Below are positions 44,715 through 58,575 of a stretch of 64,000 bases of DNA, piece after piece (positions within the stretch are counted from its first letter, which is position 1; each line of letters opens with the position of its first letter). The stretch is from the NCBI GenBank assembly GCA_963920575.1, contig OY986974.1:20378248-20442247 (forward strand). Direction: 5' to 3'. This stretch comes from Narthecium ossifragum (Eukaryota; Streptophyta; Magnoliopsida; Dioscoreales; Nartheciaceae). The notes beneath the pieces are model-generated. The model did not search any database. It was not told the DNA's origin and was given only the letters and a program-made list of their open reading frames with translations. A program made the translations under genes and the position numbers.

Positions 44715-47700
44715 TTAGGACTCCACACTATCAGCATTCGTCTCCGTCACCACCTTGTGAGGAAGAGGCTCGGAAGTCTCCTTCACTGATTTGGACTCTT
44801 TATTCTTGCAAGCAGCAATGCCATTCTTTGTAGCTCTCTGTGATTTATCGGCATCTTCTTTGTAACCACCAAGGCTGTGGCGATGCATTCGGCCACACAC
44901 TCCACCCTTGTTATCACAGTCTGATGCATTTATTGCATTGCCAGTGCTCCTTCTTCGACCAAACTTTGGCGATTTTGCACGAGTTGGAGATGGCTTTTTT
45001 TTTGAAAAAGAAAGAAGCAAGTAAGCACAGGGCATGACCTTACAAGCAATAAAACTCCAACATTAGGGGTCAAATCTAGTTTAAGGATTCTAGGGAAGTA
45101 ATTCAGCGTGCAAGCACTTCTAAAAGAAGAATGTTATAGACATCGCACAAGAAAATATAGCTTACTTCCAACATACACATTCTATCATAATTTAAAACAA
45201 GCTCTTATGAGCAACAAGAGAATTCAACAGGCTTAAAGCTTAGCTCTCTGCTTAATTTATTAACTTAGTACATCATTCTTTAGACTATCTTCTGACATAA
45301 TCCTCTAAGTGATGCCATTTAACAGAGAAAATCTTCAGAATAGTCCATAAAAAATGTAGGATGAGTAACACTATGCAAAAATCAAGCAATAAGACCAAAC
45401 CTTATACCAATATTGTTGATTGTTGTTTATAACTTTTTATGCACCTTTAAAAAGGAGAACAATCAGAGTTTCTGGTAAAGTAAGCCAAAGCTCTCGCTTA
45501 AAACATCAATGGTACTGTTTGCAAGCATTGAAGCCTAACGAAATAACCATATGTGATATGCATATCCTATGAATGCAATATCATCACTTGCTTCCAAACA
45601 AAATTTAAGAAAGGTTGCCAAATGCAGGGTCAATAAAGTAGCTAGGAATTCGCATATGAGAATATTCGCCAGGCATCTCCTTCATAGAAAGAAAAGCATC
45701 TTACCAGTATACATGCCTTAAAGAGAAGCTTGGAACTAGCTAAAACACAGTTCATTGGTGCCTTAGTCATGAAAATCTAGAATTTCTGGTTATCCTCTAC
45801 AAGTGCTCAGTGTGCAAATTTTGTCAAATGACCTGTTATTGGCTAAAGAGTAGAACCTACCTTCTTGAGTTCAACCTTAGGTGGAGGTCCCTCATTGTAG
45901 AAGCTTGGCATAGGTGTTGCTTTGAAGACCAGGTTCTTCCTGAGCTCCTTGATAGCAGCCTCCTCTTCTTCCTGAAAGGAAAAAAAAAAAGATCTTTGAA
46001 CTTGATAATGATGTTTTATAACAATGCTCTTTGATAACATCTGGCAGCATGTCCTGGAAGGAGTCCAAATTGGAGCTCTGGAGTTGCCCGCTAGTGATGT
46101 TTCAAGTGTCATTGGACAGTCTAGATTTCAGAATCTGGCATCTGTTTGGCATATAAAGTTAATTCTAGTGGAATCATATGTTTAACAAGATTCGGCATCT
46201 ATTTGACTATAAAGCCTTTTTCAAATGGAATCATATGTTTAACAAGATCCTTCTCCTAGAAAAGCTCTAGAATGAGTAGCCTAAAATATTAAAGCCTAAA
46301 ATGGAATATCCTATATATTCACTTTTCTATATCTAGTTTTTTAAGGTTAAGGAAGATGAGAAAGTTGGTCGTTGGATGCATAACATTAAAGACTTGGACT
46401 AGGCTCTACTCAGGTAATTTTTGCTAAAAGATTACCCATGTTATTAACCATGAACTTGCATCAAGATGTGAATGCTAACTACCTTTTAAAAAAAGAATAT
46501 TTTTAAATTTCAAACTGCTATTCAATAGATAGTTAGAATTCACATCTCGAGGCAAGTTCATAATTTAAAAGTTAGGTAATATTTGGCAAAGATTTCGTGT
46601 AGTGTCTAGTCCAACTCAAAATTAAATACCATAACCAACATCCAATAAGGCAGCTCTCCATGATGGATGCCTACTGCTTCCTATGGACAGGAATCCTACC
46701 TAAAGTTGGAAAGTCAGCATTGATCTTTAAAGGGTTGATGTAAGGTCAAAAGAACTTACATTGAGGTGGTGACCATGGGGTCATCCACAGAATCTAACAA
46801 AATGCTTGGCTGGCGATCTACCAAATGGTAAGTTCAACCATTTGGTGAACTATGTCGTGGTTTTTATCCCTAGCTCAACCACAAACTCCTCAAAGAAAAT
46901 TTCGAACCCCAGAACACCACACAGAGAAGGCTCTTAACCAAAGTGGTGCTAAACACCCTTTTATTCAAGCAAAAGGACCATTGCTGAACTATGTCGTGAA
47001 TGTAATTATAGAAAAGAGCATGCCCAAAGGCTGCAAGGACCCCATGGACTCATTACAAGTTGCACATACCATTAAGGTATACGTGTCATAGGTAAGAAAG
47101 ACACTTATCTCGACAGCTAATGGTCTTTCATAAGTCAACTTTTGGCAGCCACTTAACCGATGGATTCGCCTGCACCATCACGTTTTGTGGAAAGTACTTA
47201 CCGATTTCCGTGTCATTGAATAATCAAACTCAGTTTGCATGGTGCTTATCATGGGGGATGATCGATAACCAAATTCTTGGCACTCTCTACAATCATGCTT
47301 CAAAAGAATAAGCAAGTCACTTTCGCATCAATAAAGCTTCTGATTTAGTTGATTTTACACCGAGGCACCTACCCTAGAAAGTAGAAACTCCTCGATATCA
47401 CCACTTTGACATAAGAATGGAAGAAGTCAAGGTTAAGTCATGAATGACATAAATTGACCTAACTAAAAAATTGAATTGCCTAAAGGCAATGCAAACCTTA
47501 GATCCCCTACCATATCTGCTTAATACAGGACAAACCTATACAAAAATTGCATGGAATCTGGCCAACATGACCAACTAGTCTGACACGGCAAACAGTGATT
47601 GTCGTGCTGATTGCCACATACCGGCATAGACTGATTCGTAGCGTGACGATAAATTTTCCAACACAATGCCTATACTGGCACAAACCCTGTGCCTTTGCTC

Positions 47701-50700
47701 AAAAGAGTTTCATGCCGCCATCATGAGATCCGTGCCTAGTGCCAGCAGGTGTCGTGTCGACTAGCACGTATCGTGTCAGACAAAGACCGACACCACATGT
47801 GGCACTGGCATGCAATCCTTGCACCAAACCATAGGTGGTATTCATGCGCATGAGTGCGCAATAGTTCATGTAAAATACATAGTGCACTTGAATGACCAAA
47901 GCGTAGTAGTAAGTTGATTTCTTTTGCCTATTTGATGAATTACATTTGCAGAGATCGATTCTGTGTTGGACTGGGTAAAGACCAGGTCAACTTGGGCAAG
48001 AACTGAAACATAGTTCTCGCTTAGGAATGACAGTTAAAAGCATTGTACTCAAACTGTTGAATTGACATCACTTGCATATATTGTTGGCCAACAATCAGAT
48101 TGGCCCAGTGCAACCAACTTCATCCTCAGCTCCACACCTTTACACCTCTTTTCTAATCATCCTCCTATTTTATTTCAGCGATTTACTACATCTTTACGAT
48201 CTATAATTCCATCAGTTTCTAATATATTTGTCAAGCTCCATCTCTGTGGGCGGCATGTTTTGAGAGACAATGGTGAAAGGAAGCAACTCTAGACATGACG
48301 ACACTCCATGAAGGGAAATTATGATGGAGACGGAGATACTTTCCTAAGAAAAAATCAGACATTACTGTAAATTTTTATGATACAAGGAAATCACATAGAT
48401 GAGTGATACAGGAATCCTTCTAGCTCAGAATGATTTTGTGATCTACCTTAAACTAGAGGAACAGAAGTGGCTAAACATATGCTTTTTTAGTAAAAAGTGT
48501 GTTTTTGAATTTAAAAAAAACAAATGAATATAGTAAATCATCCTTATACAGCAATCGGCGGTGAAACTATGATTATACTAGATATATTCCCGTGTCAAGG
48601 GGCATGGTTTTCCTTACGGTTCCTTGCATGTTTTATTTTCAGTGAAATTTACAGTTTCTTGCATGTTTGATTTCCACACTTGGATTGAAAACTCTCCACC
48701 ATTAGATATAAATTCCTTTGGAGAGATTTCCACTGTCTGATGTAACCCAAGCCTCTTATAAGGTTGATGAGGAAACAATATTTGTAGCTTAAAATAAGTT
48801 CGGAACTCAATCATTGAAGCTGCTATGAGTATGTGAACATACCTTTATTCCAATCTTATGGGTGAATACTATATGTTTGACTTTGCTCTAATAGATAACT
48901 TAAAGATTATGGGAAGAGCTGATATTTCGTTGGCAATTGCAAAATTCAGGAAAAAGGATCAAAACCAAGCATGGACTTACATAATACAATTACATAGGTT
49001 ACCTCATCTAATCATCCTGTGAAAAAGCATAAATATAAACAAGGCAGACAGTACTTCAAAGACCTATTTTAAATCAGCAATAAACTTGTGCTTCCCAGTA
49101 ATCATGAAAAAAATGGCAAGTGCAGCTAAACATAAACTTCAATTAAAAATTATTCCTTCACATCAAACCACGAGAGCATACCTTTGTCCGGAGTTCAGAT
49201 TCGATCTTTTCTGCCTCCAAAGCTTGGCACTTTTCCTCCAATTTCGAGTAAAACTAAGAGGGAAAAGAAAACCAACAATTACGTAATATAACTAAACATT
49301 CAAAATAGCAAGGTTCTTGCAGATCAAACTACAGAATTAATACCTCCTTCCGCTTCTCCGCACGCTCAGTGCATCTAAAAGTAGGTGCAGAAGGCACTGT
49401 TATCCCGAATTTCGCTGCTCTTACATATGGTGCAGATCTGTATATATCAAGGATATTTCAACCCACCCTAAAAGAAAAGAAAGAAAAAGTAATAAAAGAT
49501 GGCCACATTTGCAAGCAGAACTGCAGATATCGTATCAAGGATACGAAGAAAAATTAGAGTAAGCCTCCTCCTCATCTAGGTGTGTCCCATTATCAGAATG
49601 CAGAGCCTTTCTTGATTTGAGAGGTGAGTCTGGCTGCAAGCACATGCAAAAAGTCGCCATTGGAAACAATAGTTCCACATATACAAATAAACAAACAAAA
49701 ATACCCATAAATAAATCAGCTTTGATCTCCGAAAGTTCATACTCATACCTATAATCACTAAACACATTAAAGAAGATATAAAATGCTATAGCTTCATGTC
49801 AGCCAACATAGAAGCATGATACAGGGACTAGGGGTAGGTATAAGCAGCAGCCGCAACAACAGCATGAAAACCTACTGGCATGGGGTTGGCTTGACACCAA
49901 TTAATCGATAACAATTATGAATCAAAGGACATCAGAGTCCACAAGGAATGATCCACAAGAACATGATACAAACAGACTAAACTATCATTTTGAACTCCGG
50001 ATCAGAAGAATGAGATGAAGCTACGTATAAGACATCATAAGAAAGGCATACAAAATTTTCAATCTTTAAAAGAAAGCAAATAGTGGTATTGTGTTTGTAC
50101 TAGAAGTATTGAACATATTTGATACACGGAGTAGTTATCAAAAATCTTACTCACAAATATGCTAAATATCACATCCCATAATTTGTGACCACCATAGGAA
50201 TCGCACCACTGAAACTATTATCTACTCCAACCACTATTCATTTAATAGGACAAATTCCAAATAAAAAAAAAATTACCAGGTAAAAGAAAAGGCTTCAAAA
50301 GCGGAAGTACCTGAGACTTGGTTGGTGTATGTCCTGGATCTGGATTATTGCTATCAGCAGTCATTTCCCCATTCACTGAAGCATTAACAACCAAAGGACC
50401 GCTCCCATTGGCAGCACGTTTTTCTGTCGCAAGAGAAAATGGCTGAGGAATTGTGTACTTGGTCCTGATAGCTGCAACATTTACAGAGTTGGATTCTGAA
50501 TTCACCAGAGAATCTGACTTTCTATTGTTAACTGGTTCCTGTGATTCACAATTCACCTTGTCAATCCATAATCAACAAGCATTAAGAAATTGTCAAACAA
50601 AGCATTTTTGCTGCTCCTCAAAGAAAATTTTATTGCCATAGAGTACCTCAACATATGTGGTGCCATCTTGCCTAGCAGGATTATCGCCAGGCGAATTCAC

Positions 50701-50736
50701 AATACAACCAGATTTGTTTATAACTTCCTTCCCCAT
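44715..50736 (-). CDS. WVD2-like / TPX2-domain microtubule-associated protein
   Basis: Seven coding exons: 50647-50736, 50311-50556, 49545-49633, 49344-49437, 49182-49253, 45861-45971 and 44715-44993. They join in frame to 326 residues, close to the length of Arabidopsis WVD2-like 4/5. Start [10 protein letters not shown]. Residues 63-78 are [16 protein letters not shown], the family's PQPF segment. The TPX2 C-terminal domain spans about 159-224, with [19 protein letters not shown] (177-181), an acidic coiled helix, and [24 protein letters not shown] follows. These proteins bind cortical microtubules and affect anisotropic cell growth. Donors are GT and acceptors AG throughout. The last acceptor sits after an A9 run (AAAAAAAAAG), which is unusual, and an alternative in-frame acceptor exists for exon 3 (CAG before GAACCA). 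Intron 5 (45972-49181) is 3.2 kb. No stop or shift was found. Confidence 0.93.
45972..49181. other. Large intron of the WVD2-like gene
   Basis: 3.2 kb between coding exons 5 and 6 (donor AAG before GTATGC, acceptor CAG). No gene or complete transposon is recognised inside. A GTCGTG/CACGAC-rich stretch at 47590-47790 may be an old insertion. Confidence 0.7.
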
Positions 50737-50740
50737 TGAA

Positions 50741-52046
50741 CTGCAATAGATGGATAAGGATTATCACCTCTGCAATGCAAAACCATGCTTACAAAGATTA
50801 GTACAGTTAATTGATGTTTCTACCTTTTTGCCTTATGACCAGAAACAAATATCTTTTAACAGCTTTCAAAGAAACAAAACAAGGTTGCAGACCAACAATC
50901 ATATTCACATAATTCTTGATCAATGACAGTTATATGAACAAAAATCCAAACGAAAGGATTGCGTATCTAAACAAGGTTTGATTTATGTTGTCAGTCCTGA
51001 GTCACAACTACTGTATATGAATGAGGCCTTCAGATGTAGTAATAATCATTGTAAAAGAATATTAGTGCAGCACCATCATCATTTTTGTGAATTCAGAAGT
51101 ATGAACCGCTAAATGTACATCAATGGCTACAAGGAAGCAAATGTTATCCATTTTAAAGTTGATCATTTAGAATGCTTAAGGTGTCGCCCTTCAAGCCAAT
51201 GATAGTAAAGTCAGCCAATCGCAACAATCTCATACAACAACGAATATCTCCATACATAAGACACATGAAACTGATTTTTAAAGGGCTGAATATGGTATTA
51301 AGGATTGCTATACATGTATGCATATCAAATAGTAGGATCAATTTCAAACGGTATCCCTTACGTGGATCAAAATCAAATTCAATCCATAATACACATAACT
51401 AACTATGACTATCCAGTATGTTCCTTTAAGACAATGCACAAATGGACACAAAACGCACATTTCAGATCCATAAACGAATAGAAAATTACCCAATAATCAG
51501 GAACCCCATCTCATCAAACACTACGGCAGCCGCTGTGAAATTCCATTCTAGCACAAACGTAAATTTCAAATAAAAAGCTCATTCATAAGCCATCAATATG
51601 GTTACCCACGTTAGAACATGCCAAAAAAACACAAAATATTTGTATCAGATTCCCAAACGTACATTCCATACCTTTCGCAAAACAAAATGATTTCCAGAAT
51701 ATGGACAAAATAAGTTCCATTCACAAGCCTACCAAAAAAAAAACACCTAATAGACTACAAGAAAACCTAATTCTCGAGCAAAATAAGCACTAAATCCCAA
51801 CTATTCACCAATCCAATCGAACCACCACAAATATAGCTAACAACGACATCAAAATCACGAGAAATGAAACTCTAAATGGAAGAAATCGACGGATAATCCT
51901 CCTCACATACCTTAAAAGAATCGAATGAAGAAGGCTTATGGCTTGTTATCTTCTGCTTGCCCTTCGAATCAAGAAGCCCTCCAACAACCTCTCGTCGCCT
52001 CCCCAACGGGGCGGGGCCGCCGGTTTCCGTCCCTCTCTTATTTATA
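50741..52046 (-). promoter_or_regulatory. 5' untranslated exon, leader intron and TATA box of the WVD2-like gene
   Basis: A TATAAATA box lies at 52039-52046 (minus). A non-coding first exon ends at 51911 (TTTTAAG before GTATGTG) and a 1.17-kb leader intron runs to the acceptor GCAG before 50740, four bases upstream of the ATG. The region 51960-52030 is GC-rich. An intron in the 5' leader often raises expression in plants. Confidence 0.75.
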
Positions 52047-52562
52047 GCTCTCTCGGGGGGCTCAACGCCGTCACCTCACGGCGAGCATTTTAAGACCCCA
52101 TAGGTTGGCGGAAGGGAAACGAACGATTGGGAATCGAGAGGGGAATCGAGAGGGGAATCGAGAAGGCCTTAATAAGGTTAATCTGAGCAGGTTGCGGATT
52201 CGGATCAAGTCTCGTATTGGATCTAACCTGAATCCGAATCCGAACCCAAGAAACTTTGGGTGAGAAATTGTGATCATTTTAAAAGGGGTTTTTGTCTATA
52301 TACCCTTCAAATATTTATTTTTGTCTCAATATCTAGGGTTTCAAGTTGTCTCGATGCCATTATAAATACTCTTTTTTGTTTGCATGCTCTTATGATTAAA
52401 TTTGATTATAATTGATTATAAAATTTATTATTGCTCGTGGCTTAATATCACTGTTTGGAAATGAATATGACTCAAAATTAGCCACAAGCAACTCTAAATT
52501 TAAAAAAATTATGTATATTGAAAAAAACATTTGAGAGTATAGTGATAATTTCAAACTTTAAT
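52047..52562. other. Upstream region of the WVD2-like gene
   Basis: It contains a short repeated GGGAATCGAGA block at about 52128-52163 (three copies, period about 12 bp) and otherwise AT-rich sequence. No gene. Confidence 0.5.
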
Positions 52563-52772
52563 TAGGGGTTGTTTGGTATGGGGTTATCCCCATTTTTAAT
52601 GGGGTTATCCCCATTCCTATCCTAAACACCAAAAGTAATTATTACGGGTTTATCTGCATTCCACCTACCACCATCACTCTACTTTTTCCTATCCCCATTC
52701 CTTAACCCCACTTTTTCTAATCCTATTTCTTCTTAACCCCACTTTTTCTAACCCCGAACCAAACGGATGCTA
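52563..52772. mobile_element. MITE, same family as 40245-40856
   Basis: Ends GGGGTTGTTTGGTATGGGGTTA and, inverted, CCGTTTGGTTCGGGGTTAG. It has repeated CCCCACTTTTTCTAA blocks near the right end. TA-containing flanks, no clear longer TSD. Probably PIF/Harbinger-like. Confidence 0.75.
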
Positions 52773-52789
52773 AGGGGATCGAAATAAAC

Positions 52790-53452
52790 ACTATAATTTG
52801 CAAGGGTATGCCAATAATAATCTCATTTTATAATTCATATTCGTGTTTGATGGTCCAAAGTCAGTAGCAAAGATTGAGAGCTCAAAAGACTGAATAGATT
52901 TAATCCATATCCTAAACTTCAGATCCAAGAACAAACATTTATGGACAATACCACCTAATCTGAATCTCATAGCTTGACCTGATCTAGTTGCATGACAAGT
53001 GACTTGGATGCAACAATGATCCGGATTAACGGAAATGGATGAGACTCAGCATCCGAACCCAATAAGGAAGGAACTCGGACTCCGATAGGTGAGCCATTAA
53101 TCTCGTTTAAGTTCCTCAATAAAAAAGGGAAACGTTCGAAGATCGGATCCCCGTCCCCCGCGGTCACCGCTTTGCACGGTGGTCCTTAGTCGTAATGCGC
53201 CTTGCCAAGTTAGAGCTTCCGAGGGCGGCGGCTCCGGATAACCACAGCTTTGTGGGCGGTGACGGGAAACCAGCCTAATCCCAGACGCTTTGGATTACGC
53301 GAGGAGCCCCACGGCCCCCGCCCGTCTCTCTGTTCTAATTTAATAAAGCCCAACGCTTATCACCCGTACGCACACCCCTCGTGGTGCTGTTTTCCTATTG
53401 CATGCATGCATGCTACGAAGAATGCGAATGCTATAAAGTATAATAAAATTAT
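52790..53452. other. Spacer, no gene seen
   Basis: Moderate GC between 53040 and 53330, then AT-rich. A TATA-like GCTATAAAGTATAATA at 53430-53445 precedes a small open frame. Confidence 0.5.
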
Positions 53453-53681
53453 GGACGAAGCCGAGGTGGTCGTCACGTGTGAATATTCCAAGAACACATG
53501 TAAGGAGTGCATATATAGCACCTCGATGATTGAGACCTCTCTTGCCAAACATTCCAAGTTCGATTTCACCTATGAAGAGTATTCTGAATTTCATCATGGT
53601 CTTGAATTTGATCAGAGATTATTACACATCATGAGAAAATATAATAGGATTAGCAATCACCTGTGCCCCGGCACGGTTTAA
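53453..53681 (+). CDS. Small open reading frame, unknown
   Basis: An ATG 10-20 bp after a TATA-like run opens a frame of about 75 residues beginning MDEAEVVVTCEYSKNTCKEC and continuing FDFTYEEYSEF. It is acidic with four cysteines near the start. It has no recognised domain, no signal peptide and no homologue in the window. It may be chance. Confidence 0.2.
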
Positions 53682-53745
53682 TCAGACGGTGACAATCAAT
53701 ACATGATCTACGTGTTTTTAATTTAAAAAGATGGATGGTAATAGT

Positions 53746-53921
53746 CAGGGGCGGATCCACGTGTGGGCTGCCGGTGCAGCCCACACGAAAATCCATTAAA
53801 AACCTAACAGAAAACCTATAAATTAAGGGCATTTGTTTACTAGCCTAGCCCACTAGTCCGGGCAAAATTTCTAACCCAACCCATTAGCCCGGGCAGGCTT
53901 ACAATCCTGGATCCGCCCCTG
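53746..53921. mobile_element. hAT-type MITE
   Basis: 176 bp with perfect terminal repeats CAGGGGCGGATCCA and TGGATCCGCCCCTG. Flanks GTAATAGT and ATAATAGT match at 7 of 8, as expected for a hAT 8-bp TSD. Interior pairs GTGGGCTGCCGGTGCAGCCC. No coding. Confidence 0.9.
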
Positions 53922-53929
53922 ATAATAGT

Positions 53930-54873
53930 TAGATAATAAAAAGAATTAAAAATCTTAACATTTATTATAATAGTTAAAGTGGGGAATTTCTAAGAAATTA
54001 ATAAACCCACCAATCTCGTGTCTAGATATTGCTAATTTAAATTTCCTTGTTGCAAAATATAGTAAAAGTTACATGTAAAAAAACAGATCGGACCTTTGGG
54101 TCTTATAATTGAGCGGCTTTTTTTCTCGAAGATACCTAGAACGATCAATGGATCCAAAAAGTATCCAATCTATCGGCTAAGGCACAATCGTGTACTAAAT
54201 GCTTCCCTCTACCATCATGACTCCCGGCTTATACATAAGCTTCGTCCCTAAACCAACCAAAACTCATCAGAAAATCACAAAAAAAATAGAAAACCCTGAA
54301 ATTTAATTCCATAATACATATACGGACATTGCAGTCGTCAGAGATAATTTCGAGGAGGCAGAGGAGGGAGATCTCGTGGAGGTGGCGTCATCCGCATAGA
54401 TCTCCTCGATGACTATCGGCATCTCCGGTGACACGGCTCTCCGTCTCTCACTCTCTTCTTCCGTGTTCAGTTATGCGTACACCGAGATCCTCCATTCTCA
54501 CCGTTGATTTCAACCGATTTAAATCTCTCCATCGTTGATAAAAGTCTAGCTTTTGTGGACCGTTAGATAGAAATCTAGAGAGCCAATGAATATCGTCTGA
54601 TATAAAAAAAACCCCTACCTTCTGTAGAGTTAGATTAGTTACAAATATATCCCTATGTCACCTTAAAACTATTTACAAAAACATCCCCACTTCCCTGAAC
54701 AATTCGTGCACGAAGTCACCTCCCGTCGAATATCAACAAATATTTCCCCGACGCCGTCTACAGCTAACGGCAATAGCTACAATGAGTAAATAACAATCAT
54801 ATCCCTGGTACTAGCGGGGTTTTTTAACGTGAATAAAATACATATAGAGCTATTTAAGTCATTTTGCATGACC
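53930..54873. other. Spacer, no gene seen
   Basis: AT-rich with a GC-richer patch at about 54340-54480. I see no coding domain or transposon edges. Confidence 0.5.
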
Positions 54874-54881
54874 GGACTAGG

Positions 54882-55633
54882 CAGGGCCGGCCCAATGCAA
54901 ACTGGGGTCCTAAGCGAAAACATCAACCGGGGTCCTCACAAAATTAATGCTAAATAAAATAAAGTAATCATTATGTTTATTTTTTAAAAAATATTCTAAA
55001 TTGTTAAATATAATGAAGTTTTATATTTTTTATATTATACCATAAACTAAAGCAACAATTTGTCAAGTTTCAAAAAGAACAGCTGAGTAAGAACGTGAAA
55101 TCAAAAGATAATGGGAAGATAGATGGGCATGCATGTATTGAGTATAGAAAATAGGTTCAAGACATAATAGAGATGGAGAAATCGAAACATATATTTTGAG
55201 GATAAGTAAGACAGTAAAAAGATTGAGTAGATAATTAATAGAAAAGTAAAAAGATGACAAAATATGTTAAATGATCAAATGGCTCTAAACTTGTCACAAA
55301 TCACCATTTATTTCTTAATTTTTTTTAGAACAGTGTTTAACAGATGCGTTAAATTAGCTATTACCTTTTGGAACAATCAACATAAATCTTATGGGCCCCA
55401 CTTTCTAATTTAGGATTTGAGAGCTATTAAGCATGCCTTAAATTTCATATTATCTTTTGTGGCATTAAATTTGGAGGCCCTTTGTTTAACCTGAAAATGT
55501 TGTGTAGTAGATTAAACATGTTATTAAAGTTATAACTAATGTTTGAATTCATTAAATCTTTGCATTTGGGGCCCTCTTCTAACCCAGGGCCCTAGGCAAT
55601 TGCCTAAGTGGCCTTATGGTTGGGCCGGCCCTG
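54882..55633. mobile_element. Non-autonomous hAT element
   Basis: 752 bp with terminal repeats CAGGGCCGGCCC and GGGCCGGCCCTG, flanked by a perfect 8-bp TSD GGACTAGG (54874-54881 and 55634-55641). Interior AT-rich, no transposase domain. Confidence 0.93.
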
Positions 55634-55788
55634 GGACTAGGATTTAACCAATGTTAGGTCTCTTGACCTGACGAAAGGTGATAAAATATTTTTTTTTATG
55701 AATTGTTTAGGGAAGTAAGGGATTATTTTATAAATAATCAGGTTTCAGGGGTAATCCTACTATAGGCATGTTGTTGGGGAATCTCAGG

Positions 55789-58203
55789 TGTCGCGCCCCG
55801 ACCCGCGAAAGCCCAACCGGGCCGGGCGACGCGAACCGGAACCTAACCAACGCGGAAAAAGAACGACGAGGGTTCCCTCTAACCTATTGGTCTCCCTAAC
55901 AATTCACCAAAACACCCTCAAAATAAATAATATTAATAATTTGTAAAACATCGAACCTCAGATTAAAAACTCAAGTGTTAATATATACAAATCCTCGGAG
56001 AGGGGAAGATTCAAAGTACAACAACACTCCCGTAGGAGACTAACTAACATAGGATAAAAGCTGTAAAGATTGCCACCTCTCAGACTCCACCTGGCGCCGC
56101 CGCACCGCCAACCAACTGCCCGGTAGGGGCCAAGGAAGAAGAGCTGACGCCTGCACCTGCAAAACGCAGCCCGGGTAGGAGTGAGCACTAAGCTCAGTAG
56201 GGATCTACACTACGACACACAGAAGGAAGAGGGAAACGCAACAGTGTCGCCCTCAAGTGGAATCTGGGTGTATACAGGGGTCCCATAACCCCACCGCGTG
56301 TCCCTGAGGCCCACGATCATGGTCTTCCAGCCGAGCTGGTCACATGTCAGGTCACACTCAGTAGCAGGAAACGACACTGCTAACTCTCAACATGACACTG
56401 AACACTGTTTGGTGGGAAGAGACACCACTGAGTAGGCAAAACCTCTACTCAAGAGTTTTAAGAAGAACCGGACACCGGCTACACCTCAGATCCAACTCGA
56501 GGCCGACACGACCTCTACAATCATCAAGCCATAAGTGCTCCAGTCATCTAAGCCTATCATAGAATCGACTGGACACTACCATTCAAACCGGGTCCAAACT
56601 ACCCAACCCCAGTCCTAGGGCTAAGTCCGAGCTTCCAGCCTCGGGACGGCGACCCAGAGATCAACCACGCCCTAACCAATGCAACTAATGCACAATCAAC
56701 AATGCATGCTATGACATACACAAACAGAAGATAGGCATGCAACAGTATGACAAATATCATATAAGTCAACCGGATCGCTGCAGCGGTACTACCGACCGCT
56801 GCCAGCCGATCCGCAGCGGGTCCCGGCATTACGACGGTACCGCGACCGTCAACCGCGGACTCCTGCAACGGGAAGCAACCCCGAAAACGATGATGAACAA
56901 AACACAATATAATATTATATTCCGAAATATAATATTATATTCGAAAACACCCAAAGCCTCTACTTAGGGGCTAATTGATCCCGTCGATCCGACGTCCAAA
57001 CGACGTCGTATTCAAGATCAAACTTAACCACCAGTAGGTGTATATACCAGGATAATCATATCCAAATTTCATAAACATCCAACGGTTGGATTAACGGAAA
57101 ACATTAATCAAAAATCGCTGATTAAACCAACTTACCCTTTAATTGCTGCAACGCAGCCCTCCAGCAAACAATTCACCAGAAATCGTACATAAATCGGAAA
57201 AATACGAAACAAGATGGAATGGAAAGATACAGAGTAGAGCTACAATTCTTATGTTTATGAAATGCCAAGATTATGTACTCACCGGCCGGAAAACTCGCCG
57301 GAAGCCGGCTGTTTCTCAAGAACAGCAGAAAACCAGAAATCCGAGACTAAGCATCCATAAAACCTACTCAAATCTCAACTGATTAACATGAAACTCAAAT
57401 CAGTTATTCTACAAGGCATAAGGAATCTAACAAAGCAAGGATCAACAAGATCTAACGGCTAGATCTCAAGAAAACCCGAAAAGAACATCAGTAGGTATAA
57501 CCCTACCTAGCTGTGCTTTCCTCGGCTGATTCCCCGCGATTTGATCACCAACAAGCTGCCAAACCTCTTCAAGGATCTTCCTCTCGTTGTCACGAATCCA
57601 ACGAGCCAAAGAACACCGGAAAAGATGGCCGGAGGAGGGAGAACGGAGGTGAGAAAGGTGGCTGCCGGAAACAAGGGAAAAACAGAGCTTCGGGAGAAGA
57701 AGAAAAGAGGAAGAAGAAAGAGAGGAGAAGGAGGAAGAGGAGGGGAAGAAAAGAGGGGAAAGGGGGAGGGGAAAGCCGGGAAAGAGGGGAAAAAGTTGGG
57801 GGAGGGGAGGAGAAAGTCCTCCCCCTCTGACAGGGGAGAACGACGGCCGTCGGTGGCCGTCCTCACAAAGCAGAAAACCAACCGACCTATGAATGATCGA
57901 TCCTTCCTCAAGGGAGGATCGATCCTTCATGCCGATTCACAAGGCTTTCTGGCACGCAGAGGATCGATCCCTTAGCCATAGAGGATCGATCCTTTGTGTG
58001 CTGAAAGCTAAACTTGGGCAAGAACTCAAGCCCAAGTCCGGATCTTTCGATCCCGGGTCCACCTAGCCATTCTAAACAAACACTAACACATACAAGGCCA
58101 GTGTGTGCACACGCGGGTGTGACACAAACCAACAAGGCGCAATTTACCAAATTGCCCTTGCGGTTTACAACGAGCCACAGGGGTAGAGGGGCAGGTCCTC
58201 ACA
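55789..58203 (-). mobile_element. Solo LTR of a Gypsy element (2.4 kb), copy B
   Basis: It begins TGTCGCGCCCCGACCC and ends GCAGGTCCTCACA, flanked by a perfect 5-bp TSD TCAGG (55784-55788, 58204-58208). Homologous to copy A (41030-43265), sharing AGCTGACGCCTGCACCTGCA, GGATCTTTCGATC-type and AAATTGCCCTTG-type segments. The inner purine-rich part (57630-57830) gives spurious open frames on both strands. No internal region, so it is a recombination relic nested within the Copia solo LTR. Confidence 0.92.
57895..57990. repeat. ATCGAT doublets in Gypsy LTR copy B
   Basis: ATCGAT cores, mostly inside AGGATCGATCC, are centred at 57898.5 and 57920.5, then 57965.5 and 57987.5. Each pair is 22 bp apart. 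Confidence 0.93.
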
Positions 58204-58575
58204 TCAGGGGTCTCGACGATGCCGGAGATACGCCAGATAATGATGGGGATTTCGCGGCGGAAGAGAAACAACCAAACCACAAAGAAAAGAAAATAGTGGA
58301 GACAAGGATTTATGTGAAAAAACCTACCAGCAACAACTTGAAAGAAAAAAACCACGGGCAGCAGAGCCGCAGAGGAAATCTTCACTATGAGAGAGAGATT
58401 ACAAAGCCCAAACCCTAGCAGAGACAGAGATCTCTCTCTAGGGTTGCCTACTCTCACACCTCTCACAATCCTCTCAACCACACAAAAGAAGCCTTAGAAG
58501 CACTCTATTTATAGCCTCCAATAAACCCAAATCCGGATTAGATCTAAGCCATCGGATTTGTCCATCCAATAGGAA

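Noticed and set aside
57466..57975. Overlapping open frames on both strands
   Set aside because: They lie in a purine-rich part of a Gypsy solo LTR. Low complexity keeps frames open; there is no protein family match.
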